IMG/VR virus record: IMGVR_UViG_3300037847_000539
Location: 1 to 31,613 of that record
Strand: one strand, 5' to 3'
DNA: 31,613 bases
DNA from: a virus
Position numbers and translations under genes: made by a program. How positions within the stretch are numbered: the first letter of the stretch is position 1; the number at the start of each line of letters is the position of its first letter. This document shows, one piece after another, positions 1-7,230 of this stretch. The notes beneath the pieces are model-generated. The model made no database searches and was not told the DNA's origin. It was given only the letters and a program-made list of their open reading frames with translations.

Positions 1-1
1 A

Positions 2-361
2 AAAGCCGTTACTGCGGCACTCACGGCAGGGGGTAACCCTATTAAGTTGGCTACAGGGGCGCAGTTCGTAGAAGCAGGTATTGCTGCGGCAGTAGGTGCA
101 GCCCAGATTGCTACAATCTCCTCTCAGCAGTTTCAAGCAGGTGGAGGAGGCGGAGGTGGTGTAAATACTAATATACCTCGTCCAACTGCGCCAACAACAG
201 CACCAAGAACACCCGACTTTAATGTAGTGGGTCAGTCTGGTACTAACGCATTGTTACAAAGCCTCCAAGACAAGCCTATGAAAGCGTTTGTTGTAGGAAG
301 TGAAGTATCTACACAACAACAATTAGATAGAAAGAAAGTACAAACATCAAGTATAGGATAA
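2..361 (+). CDS. Tape-measure protein, C-terminal part (gene continues from 30015-31613)
   Basis: This is the 3' end of the tape-measure gene that starts at 30015 and runs off the right end of the window. Joining 31613 to base 101 keeps the frame and gives a protein of about 619 residues. The visible part is Ala-rich and helical, then has a run of seven glycines, a Pro/Thr-rich linker, and a charged tail containing KAFVVGSEVSTQQQ. That ending looks familiar from tape measures of Bacteroidetes phages (recalled, not searched). The stop TAA shares its last base with the ATG of the protease gene at 361. The apparent ATG at base 47 is an internal methionine, not a start. Confidence 0.88.
   Translation, partial: KAVTAALTAGGNPIKLATGAQFVEAGIAAAVGAAQIATISSQQFQAGGGGGGGVNTNIPRPTAPTTAPRTPDFNVVGQSGTNALLQSLQDKPMKAFVVGSEVSTQQQLDRKKVQTSSIG
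3..100. repeat. Terminal overlap, left copy (identical to 31516-31613)
   Basis: Bases 3-100 are identical to the last 98 bases of the window. Base 2 (a) differs from its counterpart 31515 (c). The repeat lies inside coding sequence, and the reading frame at 31613 continues exactly into base 101. This is what a circular or circularly permuted genome gives when a contig is closed on itself. A true short direct terminal repeat is less likely, because it would have to fall in the middle of the tape-measure gene. Confidence 0.93.
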
Positions 362-1284
362 TGAGAATTGTAGAATTATTATTGGACGAAGAAAGCCTAC
401 AGGCAGGTATCCAAGCCATCAGCGTGGTAGAAGCCCCTGCTATTGAGGAGGACTTCATAGCCCTCAAGGAAGAGGAGCGAGTAGAACTAAAGACTATTGA
501 CAAGGAAAAGCGACTCTTGATGGGTGCAGCACTTATTCCTAACAAACCTATCTATCGTAGAAACGGAGAGGATGAATACTACATCTACTTTTCGCAAGAC
601 ACGGTAAGAAAGGCAAGTGAATTGTTCTTTATTAACGGCAACCAAAACAAAGCCACATTAGAACATCAAATGGATGTTCAAGGCACAAGCGTTGTAGAAT
701 CGTGGATTATAGAAGGTGACCAAGACAAGAGCCGTATGTATGGTATGGACTTGCCTGTAGGTACTTGGATGGTAAGTATGAAGATTCTTAACGATGAGTT
801 GTGGGAAGGCTATGTGAAGAGTGGTAAGGTCAAGGGCTTCTCTATTGAGGGCTACTTTGTGGACAAGGTAGAGGCAAGTAGAGTAGACCCACAAGAGGTG
901 GAAGCAGAGGAGCAGTTAAATGCTATCAAGGCTATCATTAAGAAAGACCTTCGCACAAAAAAGGGTAAGCGTACTGAATTAGAGACCTATTCGGATTACC
1001 CCACTTCGGTACGCAACAACGCCAAAAGGGGTATTAAGTTAAATGAGAAGGTAAACAATAAGTGTGCTACACAGGTAGGCAAGGTAAGAGCGCAGCAGTT
1101 AGCCAAAGGCGAGGCAATCAGCGTAGAGACTATCAAGCGTATGTATAGTTACTTATCTCGTGCAGAGGAATACTATGACGAGGGGGATACTACTTCTTGT
1201 GGATATATAAGTTATCTGCTATGGGGTGGTAAGAGTGCCAAGAGATGGGCAGAGAGCAAATTGAAGTCATTAGACAAAATCTAA
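361..1284 (+). CDS. XkdF-like prohead serine protease with a fused C-terminal domain
   Basis: 307 residues. Residues ~45-185 resemble the phage XkdF-type putative serine peptidase family (Peptidase_S78_2). The conserved features are the LLMGAALIPNKPIYR stretch, EHQ around residue 100, a VESWII strand, the LPVGTWMVSMKI strand and the GFSIEGYF motif. In such phages this enzyme trims scaffold and capsid proteins during prohead maturation. Residues ~205-305 form a separate module beginning YSDYPTSVRNNAKRG and ending with a CGYISYLLWGG segment. I have seen this module attached to phage structural proteins, but its role is unknown to me. The gene starts on the last base of the tape-measure stop codon. 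The capsid gene lies 1.1 kb downstream, which fits the assignment. Confidence 0.82.
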   Translation: MRIVELLLDEESLQAGIQAISVVEAPAIEEDFIALKEEERVELKTIDKEKRLLMGAALIPNKPIYRRNGEDEYYIYFSQDTVRKASELFFINGNQNKATLEHQMDVQGTSVVESWIIEGDQDKSRMYGMDLPVGTWMVSMKILNDELWEGYVKSGKVKGFSIEGYFVDKVEASRVDPQEVEAEEQLNAIKAIIKKDLRTKKGKRTELETYSDYPTSVRNNAKRGIKLNEKVNNKCATQVGKVRAQQLAKGEAISVETIKRMYSYLSRAEEYYDEGDTTSCGYISYLLWGGKSAKRWAESKLKSLDKI

Positions 1285-1302
1285 CACTAACAAAAACACA
1301 TA

Positions 1303-1316
1303 GTTAACATATTATG
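1303..1316 (+). promoter_or_regulatory. GTTAACATATTATG start-proximal motif, copy 1
   Basis: The 14-base string GTTAACATATTATG ends on the start codon of the gene at 1314. The same string lies at 25446-25459, a one-base variant is at 3989-4002, and the first half recurs at 22596. GTTAAC is palindromic. It could be a promoter element, an operator or a translation signal. The recurrence is directly visible; its role is inference. Confidence 0.5.
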
Positions 1317-1670
1317 AAACAAGGAAAAACTGAAAAGGCGGTATTCACAAAACTCGCTACCGAGAAGGTGGAGTTAGCAAAAGATATGACACGAGGAATA
1401 GATAATGCAAAGCAAATAGCATCATCTGCTCGTTATAGTTTTAATGCGGACAAGAAAAATATCATATCATATATAGATAATGACATTCGCAAACTAAATA
1501 ATATTATCCAAGAGATTAAACAAGCCATTGACGAAATGCAAAAATTTGAAAACAAATTTGGCATTGAATTACCTGCTATTAGTCAATACAATAAATCTTT
1601 AAAAGATATTGAAAACGATATAGCAGACCTTTCAAGGCTTTCAACCGAATTAAATAGAGTAAAAGTTTAG
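1314..1670 (+). CDS. Coiled-coil hypothetical protein, AT-rich insert in the head module
   Basis: 118 residues, Lys/Asp/Ile/Asn-rich and almost entirely predicted helix, with heptad-like spacing of hydrophobic residues from ~35 to the end. I do not recognise the family. It sits between protease and scaffold, where no conserved gene is needed. Its base composition (many AAA, ATA and AAT codons) is more AT-rich than either neighbour. It has its own upstream GTTAACATATTATG motif. These traits fit an accessory (moron-type) gene. A second scaffold or head-decoration role cannot be excluded. Confidence 0.75.
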   Translation: MKQGKTEKAVFTKLATEKVELAKDMTRGIDNAKQIASSARYSFNADKKNIISYIDNDIRKLNNIIQEIKQAIDEMQKFENKFGIELPAISQYNKSLKDIENDIADLSRLSTELNRVKV

Positions 1671-1683
1671 AGATTATATTTAT

Positions 1684-2322
1684 ATGAAGTCACAAGAAAC
1701 ATTGTCTAAAATTATGGAACTGCTTAACCTACAAGATGAGGTTAAGTTGGAGTCTATGAAACTTGAGAACGGCACTACTATTGAAGCCGAAGCATTTGAA
1801 GCCAACCAAGAGGTTTTTATCGTAACTGAAGAAGATGAGCGTATCGCTCTTCCTATTGGTGAGTACACTATGGAAGATGGTATGATTTTGGTCGTTGCTG
1901 AAGAAGGTATTATCGCTGAGGTTAAAGAAGCCGCAGCAGAAGAAGAAGCACCTGCTGAAGAACCTGCTCAAGAAGAAGCAAGTGAAGAGGTAGAGGCTGC
2001 TGAAGAAGAAGAAAAAGAAGAAGATATGGGTTACGCTACTAAACAAGAATTGGCTGCCGCTATGGATGAACTCAAAGGTATGATTGACGAAATCAAAGAA
2101 ATGATGTCTCCTAAAGAGGAAGAAGAGATGAGCGAAGAGCCACAAGCAGAATTGGCAGAAGAGCCTAAAGAAGTTGTTGAGGAAGAAGTAGAGATGTCTA
2201 CTGACGAACCTGCTACTAAGCCTATCAAGCACTCTCCAGAGACTAAGACTGCTGATATGCACAAGTTCTCTAAAGGCGCAAGAAAAGACACCTTGTCAAG
2301 AATTTTTGACAAGTTGAATTAA
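1684..2322 (+). CDS. Acidic scaffold-like protein
   Basis: 212 residues. Residues 1-75 form a small domain with IMELLNLQDEVKLESMKLENG and later GEYTMEDGMILVV. Residues ~75-185 are dominated by Glu and Ala, with a helical stretch YATKQELAAAMDELKGMI at ~118-135. The C-terminal ~30 residues are basic (KFSKGARKDTLSRIFDKL). Position directly before the major capsid gene and the acidic helical core with a basic tail match phage scaffolding proteins, whose C-terminus usually contacts capsid protein. Scaffold identity rests on position and composition, since scaffolds have little sequence conservation. Confidence 0.72.
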   Translation: MKSQETLSKIMELLNLQDEVKLESMKLENGTTIEAEAFEANQEVFIVTEEDERIALPIGEYTMEDGMILVVAEEGIIAEVKEAAAEEEAPAEEPAQEEASEEVEAAEEEEKEEDMGYATKQELAAAMDELKGMIDEIKEMMSPKEEEEMSEEPQAELAEEPKEVVEEEVEMSTDEPATKPIKHSPETKTADMHKFSKGARKDTLSRIFDKLN

Positions 2323-2350
2323 TAACAATCAATAATTAAATAAACAAAAG

Positions 2351-3271
2351 ATGGCAACAAGTATTACAACTACTTATGCAGGAGAATTTGCAGGGAAGTA
2401 TATCTCTGCTGCACTCCTTTCTGCCGACACCATTGAAGGTGGCGGTATTACTGTGAAGCCAAATGTCAAGTATAAAGAAGTAATGAAAACTCTTTCTACT
2501 AATGCTTTGGTAAAAGATGCTGCGTGTGATTTCTCCGACCAGTCAACTGTGACTTTGGCAGAGCGTGTATTAACACCAGAAGAGTTCCAAGTAAACTTGG
2601 AATTATGTAAAAAAGACTTCCACAACGATTGGGAGGCGATTCAAATGGGTTACTCGGCTTTTGATAGCCTTCCTCCATCATTCGCTGATTTCCTAATCGG
2701 TCACATCGCTGCTAAAGTAGCGCAGAAAAACGAAGAAAACATTTGGCAAGGTGCTACGGCTAACGCAGGTGAGTTTGACGGGTTTACTGTTCTATTGGCT
2801 GCTGATGGTGATGTAATTGATGTAACAGGTACTACGGTAACTGCTTCAAATGTAATTGATGAGTTGGGTAAAGTAGTTGATGCTATCCCTACTTCAGTTT
2901 ACGGAAAAGAAGACTTGTACATCTATGTATCTCAAAACATTGCTCGTGCTTATGTTCGTGCATTGGGTGGCTTCGGTTCATCAGGTTTGGGTGCTAATGG
3001 TGTGAACAACGCAGGTACTACTTGGTACAATGGCGGTGACTTGGCATTTGATGGCGTTAAATTGTTCGTATGTTCTGGTATGCCAGACAACGATATGGTT
3101 GCTGCTCAAAAGTCAAACTTGTTCTTCGGTACAGGCTTGTTGGCTGACCACAACGAGGTTAAGTTGATTGATATGGCTGACCTTGATGGTTCTCAAAATG
3201 TTCGTGTAGTAATGCGCTTTACTGCTGCGGTACAACACGGAATTGGTGCTGACATCGTTTACTACACCTAA
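2351..3271 (+). CDS. Major capsid protein (HK97 fold expected)
   Basis: 306 residues. It is the gene after the protease and scaffold-like genes and is followed at once by a strong terminator, the usual arrangement for the most highly expressed head gene. The N-terminal half contains RVLTPEEFQVNLELCKKDF and FADFLIGHIAAKVAQKNEENIWQG, a pattern I recognise from major capsid proteins of flavobacterial siphophages. The middle has LYIYVSQNIARAYVRALGG and the end FFGTGLLADHNEVKLID and RVVMRFTAAVQHG, resembling the P-domain of HK97-type capsids. Codons look slightly more uniform (GGT, GCT, CGT) than in neighbours, fitting high expression. Confidence 0.85.
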   Translation: MATSITTTYAGEFAGKYISAALLSADTIEGGGITVKPNVKYKEVMKTLSTNALVKDAACDFSDQSTVTLAERVLTPEEFQVNLELCKKDFHNDWEAIQMGYSAFDSLPPSFADFLIGHIAAKVAQKNEENIWQGATANAGEFDGFTVLLAADGDVIDVTGTTVTASNVIDELGKVVDAIPTSVYGKEDLYIYVSQNIARAYVRALGGFGSSGLGANGVNNAGTTWYNGGDLAFDGVKLFVCSGMPDNDMVAAQKSNLFFGTGLLADHNEVKLIDMADLDGSQNVRVVMRFTAAVQHGIGADIVYYT

Positions 3272-3299
3272 TAGGTAGTATAGTTTAGTTAATAACGAA

Positions 3300-3332
3300 G
3301 GGTAGGTGGGTCAAATCTGCCTACCCTTTTTT
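3300..3332 (+). terminator. Rho-independent terminator after the major capsid gene
   Basis: Stem GGGTAGG (3300-3306) pairs with CCTACCC (3320-3326) across a 13-base loop and is followed by six Ts. It separates the capsid gene from the tail-tube gene at 3347. Confidence 0.88.
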
Positions 3333-3346
3333 AATAAAAGAATAAT

Positions 3347-3886
3347 ATGGCTTGTGATTTAACAAAAGGTCGTGCATTACCTTGCCGTGAATCGGTAGGT
3401 GGTCTCAAGGCGGTTTACTTCGTAGACTTTGGTGACTTGGGTACTATCACTCTTTCTTCGGATGAGATAACGGATATGACAGGAACATTCTCTGCCTACA
3501 AGTATGAACTGAAAGGTACATCAAGTGTAGAGCAGACGATTAACGCATCTCGTGAAAACGGAACAGTATTCTTTGACCAAGCGGTTACTCTTTCTTTGCC
3601 TCAGTTGAGCAAGGAGGATAACAACGAGTTGAAGTTGTTGGCTTACGGAAGACCCCACATTGTTGTTGAGGACTACAACGGCAACGCTTACTTAGTAGGT
3701 CGTGAACACGGAGCGGATGTAACAGGTGGTTCTATTGCTTCAGGTGCTGCGATGGGAGATATGAGTGGCTACACTCTTACTTTCAATGCTATGGAGCGTA
3801 CTGCTGCTAACTTTATTAGCGGTGCTGCTGATGGTGACCCATTCGCAGGGATGTCATCTGCTACTGATACTATTGTAACTTCGTAA
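3347..3886 (+). CDS. Probable major tail (tube) protein
   Basis: 179 residues. It is flanked by terminators on both sides (3300 and 3940), so it is its own transcription segment, as expected for an abundant structural protein. The sequence is beta-rich, with alternating hydrophobics (LKAVYFVDFGDLGTITLSS; GTVFFDQAVTLSLPQL; HIVVEDYNGNAYLVGREHG; GYTLTFNAMER). This suits the beta-sandwich of siphovirus tail-tube subunits. The LVGREHGADVTGG...MSGYTLTFNAMER ending resembles tail-tube proteins I recall from Bacteroidetes phages. A head-decoration protein is the main alternative. Confidence 0.65.
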   Translation: MACDLTKGRALPCRESVGGLKAVYFVDFGDLGTITLSSDEITDMTGTFSAYKYELKGTSSVEQTINASRENGTVFFDQAVTLSLPQLSKEDNNELKLLAYGRPHIVVEDYNGNAYLVGREHGADVTGGSIASGAAMGDMSGYTLTFNAMERTAANFISGAADGDPFAGMSSATDTIVTS

Positions 3887-3939
3887 TAGTTTAGTATCTT
3901 TGTATCGGTTTTTATAAGCCGACATAGGTGTTTTGGTAG

Positions 3940-3966
3940 GGGAGACTTCGGTCTCCCTTTCTTTTT
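3940..3966 (+). terminator. Rho-independent terminator after the tail-tube gene
   Basis: A perfect stem GGGAGAC (3940-3946), UUCG tetraloop and GTCTCCC (3951-3957) are followed by TTTCTTTTT. A second hairpin lies just upstream at 3904-3921 (TCGGTTT pairing with AAGCCGA, one G-U pair). Confidence 0.92.
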
Positions 3967-3985
3967 ATAACACAATAGGTATTTG

Positions 3986-4002
3986 TAGGTTAACCTATTA
4001 TG
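3986..4002 (+). promoter_or_regulatory. Palindrome TAGGTTAACCTA plus start-proximal motif, copy 2
   Basis: TAGGTTAACCTA (3986-3997) is a perfect 12-base palindrome. It leads straight into TTATG, the start of the gene at 4000. AATAGGT (3974-3980) can also pair with ACCTATT (3994-4000) and would fold the start region. Three related copies precede other late genes. Function is not known. Confidence 0.5.
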
Positions 4003-4344
4003 CATATTGTAAGTACAACCGACAAGAAAATATACTTTGTCCCAAGAGCCTTTGAGGCAGAGGCATCATATCCTGTATCCATTAAGATTACGGATGAAGA
4101 AACAAACACCTCTACTACGGAGTCTGTGACGGCTACGAAAGAGGCGAACTACTTACACATAACCCCTTCTTTCACATTTATACAGGGGAGATACTACAAC
4201 ATAAAAATTACTGCACCTTCCGAGATATATAGAGGTAAGGTTTATTGTACAAACCAAACCGACCTTGAGAAGTTCAGCGTGAATAGCGGTGAGTTCACCT
4301 ATTACGAAGACACCGATAATGATAATCAATACATTTACCGATGA
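4000..4344 (+). CDS. Hypothetical beta-rich structural-region protein
   Basis: 114 residues, mostly alternating hydrophobic/polar strands (KKIYFVPRAFEAEASYPVSIKI; LHITPSFTFIQGRYYNIKITAPSE). It ends in an acidic tail (YEDTDNDNQYIYR). It overlaps the portal gene by five bases (4340-4344), so it is translated with it. The pattern suggests a small beta-sandwich, perhaps a minor virion or neck protein. I do not recognise the family. The first ATG follows the palindromic motif at 3986, which supports this start. Confidence 0.78.
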   Translation: MHIVSTTDKKIYFVPRAFEAEASYPVSIKITDEETNTSTTESVTATKEANYLHITPSFTFIQGRYYNIKITAPSEIYRGKVYCTNQTDLEKFSVNSGEFTYYEDTDNDNQYIYR

Positions 4345-6368
4345 GCAACATTCGCATCGTAAACTTGGCATCACACACTACCCCTGCGGTCATTGAAGAC
4401 AATCGCAAGGAGTGGGTAGCCTTTGGTGAGGACAACAACTACTTCCAACACCTTATAGACCGATATAACGGCTCTGCAACCAACAATGCTATTATCAATG
4501 GTATGACTGAGTTGATATATGGTAGAGGTCTTAACGCTACTGATGCCTCTCGTAAACCAGACGAGTATGCAATGATGAAGAGTTTATTCTCTCGCACTTG
4601 TATGCGTAAGATAACCTTTGACCTCAAGGCGATGGGTCAAGCAGCAATGCAGGTTATCTACAACAAAGACAAGACCAAGATTGTACAAGTAGAGCATATG
4701 CCTATTGAGACTCTCCGTATGGAGAAGATGAATGAAGATGGCGAGGTTTGTGGCTACTACTACTCTAAAGATTGGACAAAGATTCGTAAGAAGGGTTATG
4801 AGCCTGTACGCATCCCTGCGTTTGGTCACGGAGAGAAGAGCGAGGGTCTTGAGATTTATTGCATCAAGCCTTACCGTGCAGGATACTACTACTACTCACC
4901 CGTAGACTATCAAGGGGGTATCCCTTACGCAGAATTGGAGGAAGAGGTAGCAAACTACCACATCAACAACATTAAGAACGGCTTATCGCCTTCTATGTTG
5001 ATTAATTTCAACAACGGAATACCACCCGAAGAGGAGCGTGAACTTATTGAGCGCAGAATCATTCAAAAGTTTGGAGGGACATCAAACTCTGGTAAGTTCA
5101 TCTTGGCGTTTAACGACAACAAGGAGATGGCTGCAAGTATTGAGCCTGTTCAGTTGAGTGATGCGAGTGAGCAGTATCAGTTCTTAGCAGACGAGAGTAT
5201 GCGTAAGTTGATGGTAGCCCACAGGGTTACCTCACCGATGTTGATGGGTATTAAGGACAACACAGGGTTGGGTAACAACGCTGATGAATTGAAGACGGCA
5301 AGTCTCTTGTTCCACAACACGGTAGTACGCCCATTCCAAGAGTTGATTTTAGATGCTATTGATGACATATTAGCCGTTAATGGCGCAAGTCTTAATCTAT
5401 ACTTCAAGACACTACAACCTTTAGAACTGCAAGTAGACATTACTGAGGAGCAAAAGGAAGAGTTGAGTAGTGATTGCGGATGTAAAAAGGTAAGTTTAGC
5501 GACTAAGCAAATTGATGGTAGAATAGCGTATGATACAAAAGAAGAGGCTGAATTAGTTGCAAAAGAATTAGGTTGTGAAGGGTATCACACTCACGAACTT
5601 GATGGACAAACTTGGTATATGCCTTGCGAAACACACGACCTAAAAGAACCCTGTCAAGATGGATACGAAATGATAGGCTTCAAGATGAAGAATGGCAGGA
5701 GAGTACCTAACTGCGTACCTATTAAGGCTGAAGAACAGTTAAACGAGGATAGCCGCCCTTTTCTTGATGACGAGTTAGCCCACGAGATGTTAGATGCATT
5801 GGCTGACTTGGGAGAGGAAGAACTTAATGAGGAGTGGGAACTCGTAGATGCAGAGATTGTAGGAGATGACGAACCTGAAGACTTTGATGTAGAGGGATAC
5901 CTCAACGGATTAGTAGAATTGTCAGCAAAACAAGATAGCACTCAAGACGATGAGATGTATAAGGTGCGATACAAGTACACTAAGGGGACTAAGAAGACCG
6001 CTAAGGGCAGTTCTCGTACCTTCTGCAAGACTATGTTGTCGCAGGGAAAATTGTACCGCAAAGAGGACATCGGTATGATGAGTGCAAGAGGCGTGAACAA
6101 GAAGTTTGGTCACAAGGGTAGAAACTACTCTCTATTTAAGTACAAGGGAGGGGTAAACTGCTACCATAGATGGGAGCGTAGAATCTACAAAAAGAAATTG
6201 AAAAAGAATGGTGAGCCTTATGGTGGAGATGCACTACGAGGCACACGATATGTAAATGTTAACCAAGCGGTACGAGCAGGTTTTAAGTTGCCCAAGAACC
6301 CTAAAGAGGTTGCGGTAGCACCTATTGATATGCCGAGACAAGGACACCATCCTAATTACGGAAAATAA
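4341..6368 (+). CDS. Portal protein with a long C-terminal extension
   Basis: 675 residues, longer than most portals (~400-500). Residues 1-~380 carry portal-like features: NRKEWVAFGEDNNYFQHLIDRY, GATNNAIINGMTELIYGRGL-type helices, VEHMPIETLRMEK, YHINNIKNGLSPSMLINFNNG, and MVAHRVTSPMLMGIKDNTGLGNNADELKTA, a loop typical of siphovirus portals. The portal forms the dodecameric DNA channel at one capsid vertex and binds TerL. After ~residue 375 come a Cys-rich segment (DCGCKK...DGQTWYMPCETHDLKEPC), an acidic linker, and a basic C-terminal module (~535-675) rich in Lys/Arg with ARGVNKKFGHKGRNY. These additions look like fused minor-capsid modules. The stop overlaps the next start (TAATG). Confidence 0.85.
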   Translation: MSNIRIVNLASHTTPAVIEDNRKEWVAFGEDNNYFQHLIDRYNGSATNNAIINGMTELIYGRGLNATDASRKPDEYAMMKSLFSRTCMRKITFDLKAMGQAAMQVIYNKDKTKIVQVEHMPIETLRMEKMNEDGEVCGYYYSKDWTKIRKKGYEPVRIPAFGHGEKSEGLEIYCIKPYRAGYYYYSPVDYQGGIPYAELEEEVANYHINNIKNGLSPSMLINFNNGIPPEEERELIERRIIQKFGGTSNSGKFILAFNDNKEMAASIEPVQLSDASEQYQFLADESMRKLMVAHRVTSPMLMGIKDNTGLGNNADELKTASLLFHNTVVRPFQELILDAIDDILAVNGASLNLYFKTLQPLELQVDITEEQKEELSSDCGCKKVSLATKQIDGRIAYDTKEEAELVAKELGCEGYHTHELDGQTWYMPCETHDLKEPCQDGYEMIGFKMKNGRRVPNCVPIKAEEQLNEDSRPFLDDELAHEMLDALADLGEEELNEEWELVDAEIVGDDEPEDFDVEGYLNGLVELSAKQDSTQDDEMYKVRYKYTKGTKKTAKGSSRTFCKTMLSQGKLYRKEDIGMMSARGVNKKFGHKGRNYSLFKYKGGVNCYHRWERRIYKKKLKKNGEPYGGDALRGTRYVNVNQAVRAGFKLPKNPKEVAVAPIDMPRQGHHPNYGK

Positions 6369-6868
6369 TGGCTAAAGTATTATTCATAAAAAGAGATGAC
6401 TTGGTACGCAATAGCGTACTATCTGGTAATGTAGATAGCGACAAGTTCTTGCAGTTTATTGAGATTGCACAGGAAATCCACATCCAAAACTACTTGGGCA
6501 CGAAGTTGTACGATAAACTGCGTAATGACATCATTGCGGATACGCTTCCTGCTGCCTATGCCACCTTGTTGGATGACTATGTACAACCTATGTTAATCCA
6601 TTGGGCTATGGTAGAATACCTACCTCACGCTGCCTATACTATATCTAATGGTGGTGCGTACAAGCACACGGCAGAGAACTCTATTGCGATGGAGAAGGAG
6701 GAAGTAGACTTCTTGACTAATAAACATAGAGACATTGCAGAACACTACACTCGTAGGTTTATTGATTTTATGTCTTTCAACCTAAGCACATATCCAGAGT
6801 ATAACACAAATAATAACGATGACATACACCCCGACAAAGATGCAGTCTTCAACGGATGGGTCTTGTAA
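6368..6868 (+). CDS. Probable head-tail connector (adaptor) protein
   Basis: 166 residues, helical. It starts on the last base of the portal stop. Motifs FLQFIEIAQEIHIQNYLGTKLYDKLRNDI and LLDDYVQPMLIHWAMVEYLPHA resemble the multi-helix head-tail adaptor proteins (gp6-like; DUF6712-type in Bacteroidetes phages) that sit under the portal and complete the neck. Position right after portal supports this. The family name is from memory and not searched. Confidence 0.68.
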   Translation: MAKVLFIKRDDLVRNSVLSGNVDSDKFLQFIEIAQEIHIQNYLGTKLYDKLRNDIIADTLPAAYATLLDDYVQPMLIHWAMVEYLPHAAYTISNGGAYKHTAENSIAMEKEEVDFLTNKHRDIAEHYTRRFIDFMSFNLSTYPEYNTNNNDDIHPDKDAVFNGWVL

Positions 6869-6944
6869 GAAACGATACAAGGTCAAGGAGGTTAACTTAA
6901 AGAGGTTGCAGAAACTCGTAAAAAAATTAGAAAACAATGGGTAA
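6819..6944 (+). CDS. Small basic protein overlapping the connector gene
   Basis: 41 residues. It starts inside the connector gene in another frame (50-base overlap) and its stop TAA at 6942 falls after the ATG of the next gene at 6937. The C-terminal half is strongly basic and helical (KKRYKVKEVNLKRLQKLVKKLENNG). It fills what would otherwise be a 68-base gap, and both ends are coupled to neighbours, which favours translation. Function unknown. Confidence 0.55.
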   Translation: MTYTPTKMQSSTDGSCKKRYKVKEVNLKRLQKLVKKLENNG

Positions 6945-7230
6945 CGGCTACGGAGCAATATACGGAAGCACTTGGTGGGGTTCGCAGAACGCTATCAACT
7001 TCAATGAGATTAGTTACTACATCTACGCAGTAGACCAACTCAAGACAAGAGCGTTGGCTGATGGTGCTGTGATGGAGGGCTTTGGTTGTGCGAGTGAGGC
7101 TATCCGTACTATGGGAGATAGAGATACAGCAGAGGAATTGTTCGTTGCCTACAACACGAGGGTAGTTGCCGATAGTGGTTCTACGGAAGCAAGAATCTGT
7201 ACTATTAAAGAAATAAGTTTACTACGATGA
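6937..7230 (+). CDS. Hypothetical protein between connector and fibres
   Basis: 97 residues. It begins MGNGYGAIYGSTWWGSQN, then has helical INFNEISYYIYAVDQLKTRALADGAVMEGFGCASEAIRTM. Both ends overlap neighbours (ATG inside the 41-aa gene; ATGA overlap with the fibre gene at 7227). I do not recognise it. Position between neck and fibre genes suggests a small virion or fibre-attachment protein, which is inference only. Confidence 0.75.
   Translation: MGNGYGAIYGSTWWGSQNAINFNEISYYIYAVDQLKTRALADGAVMEGFGCASEAIRTMGDRDTAEELFVAYNTRVVADSGSTEARICTIKEISLLR

Noticed and set aside
3-100. Terminal 98-base repeat as a mobile-element or physical terminal repeat
   Set aside because: It lies within a continuous coding frame at both ends; assembly overlap of a circular map is the simpler reading.
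1729-2262. 177-codon minus-strand frame opposite the scaffold-like gene
   Set aside because: Its Phe/Ser-rich sequence is the mirror of the Glu/Ala-rich plus-strand gene (GAA/GCT read backwards). No other minus-strand gene is supported.
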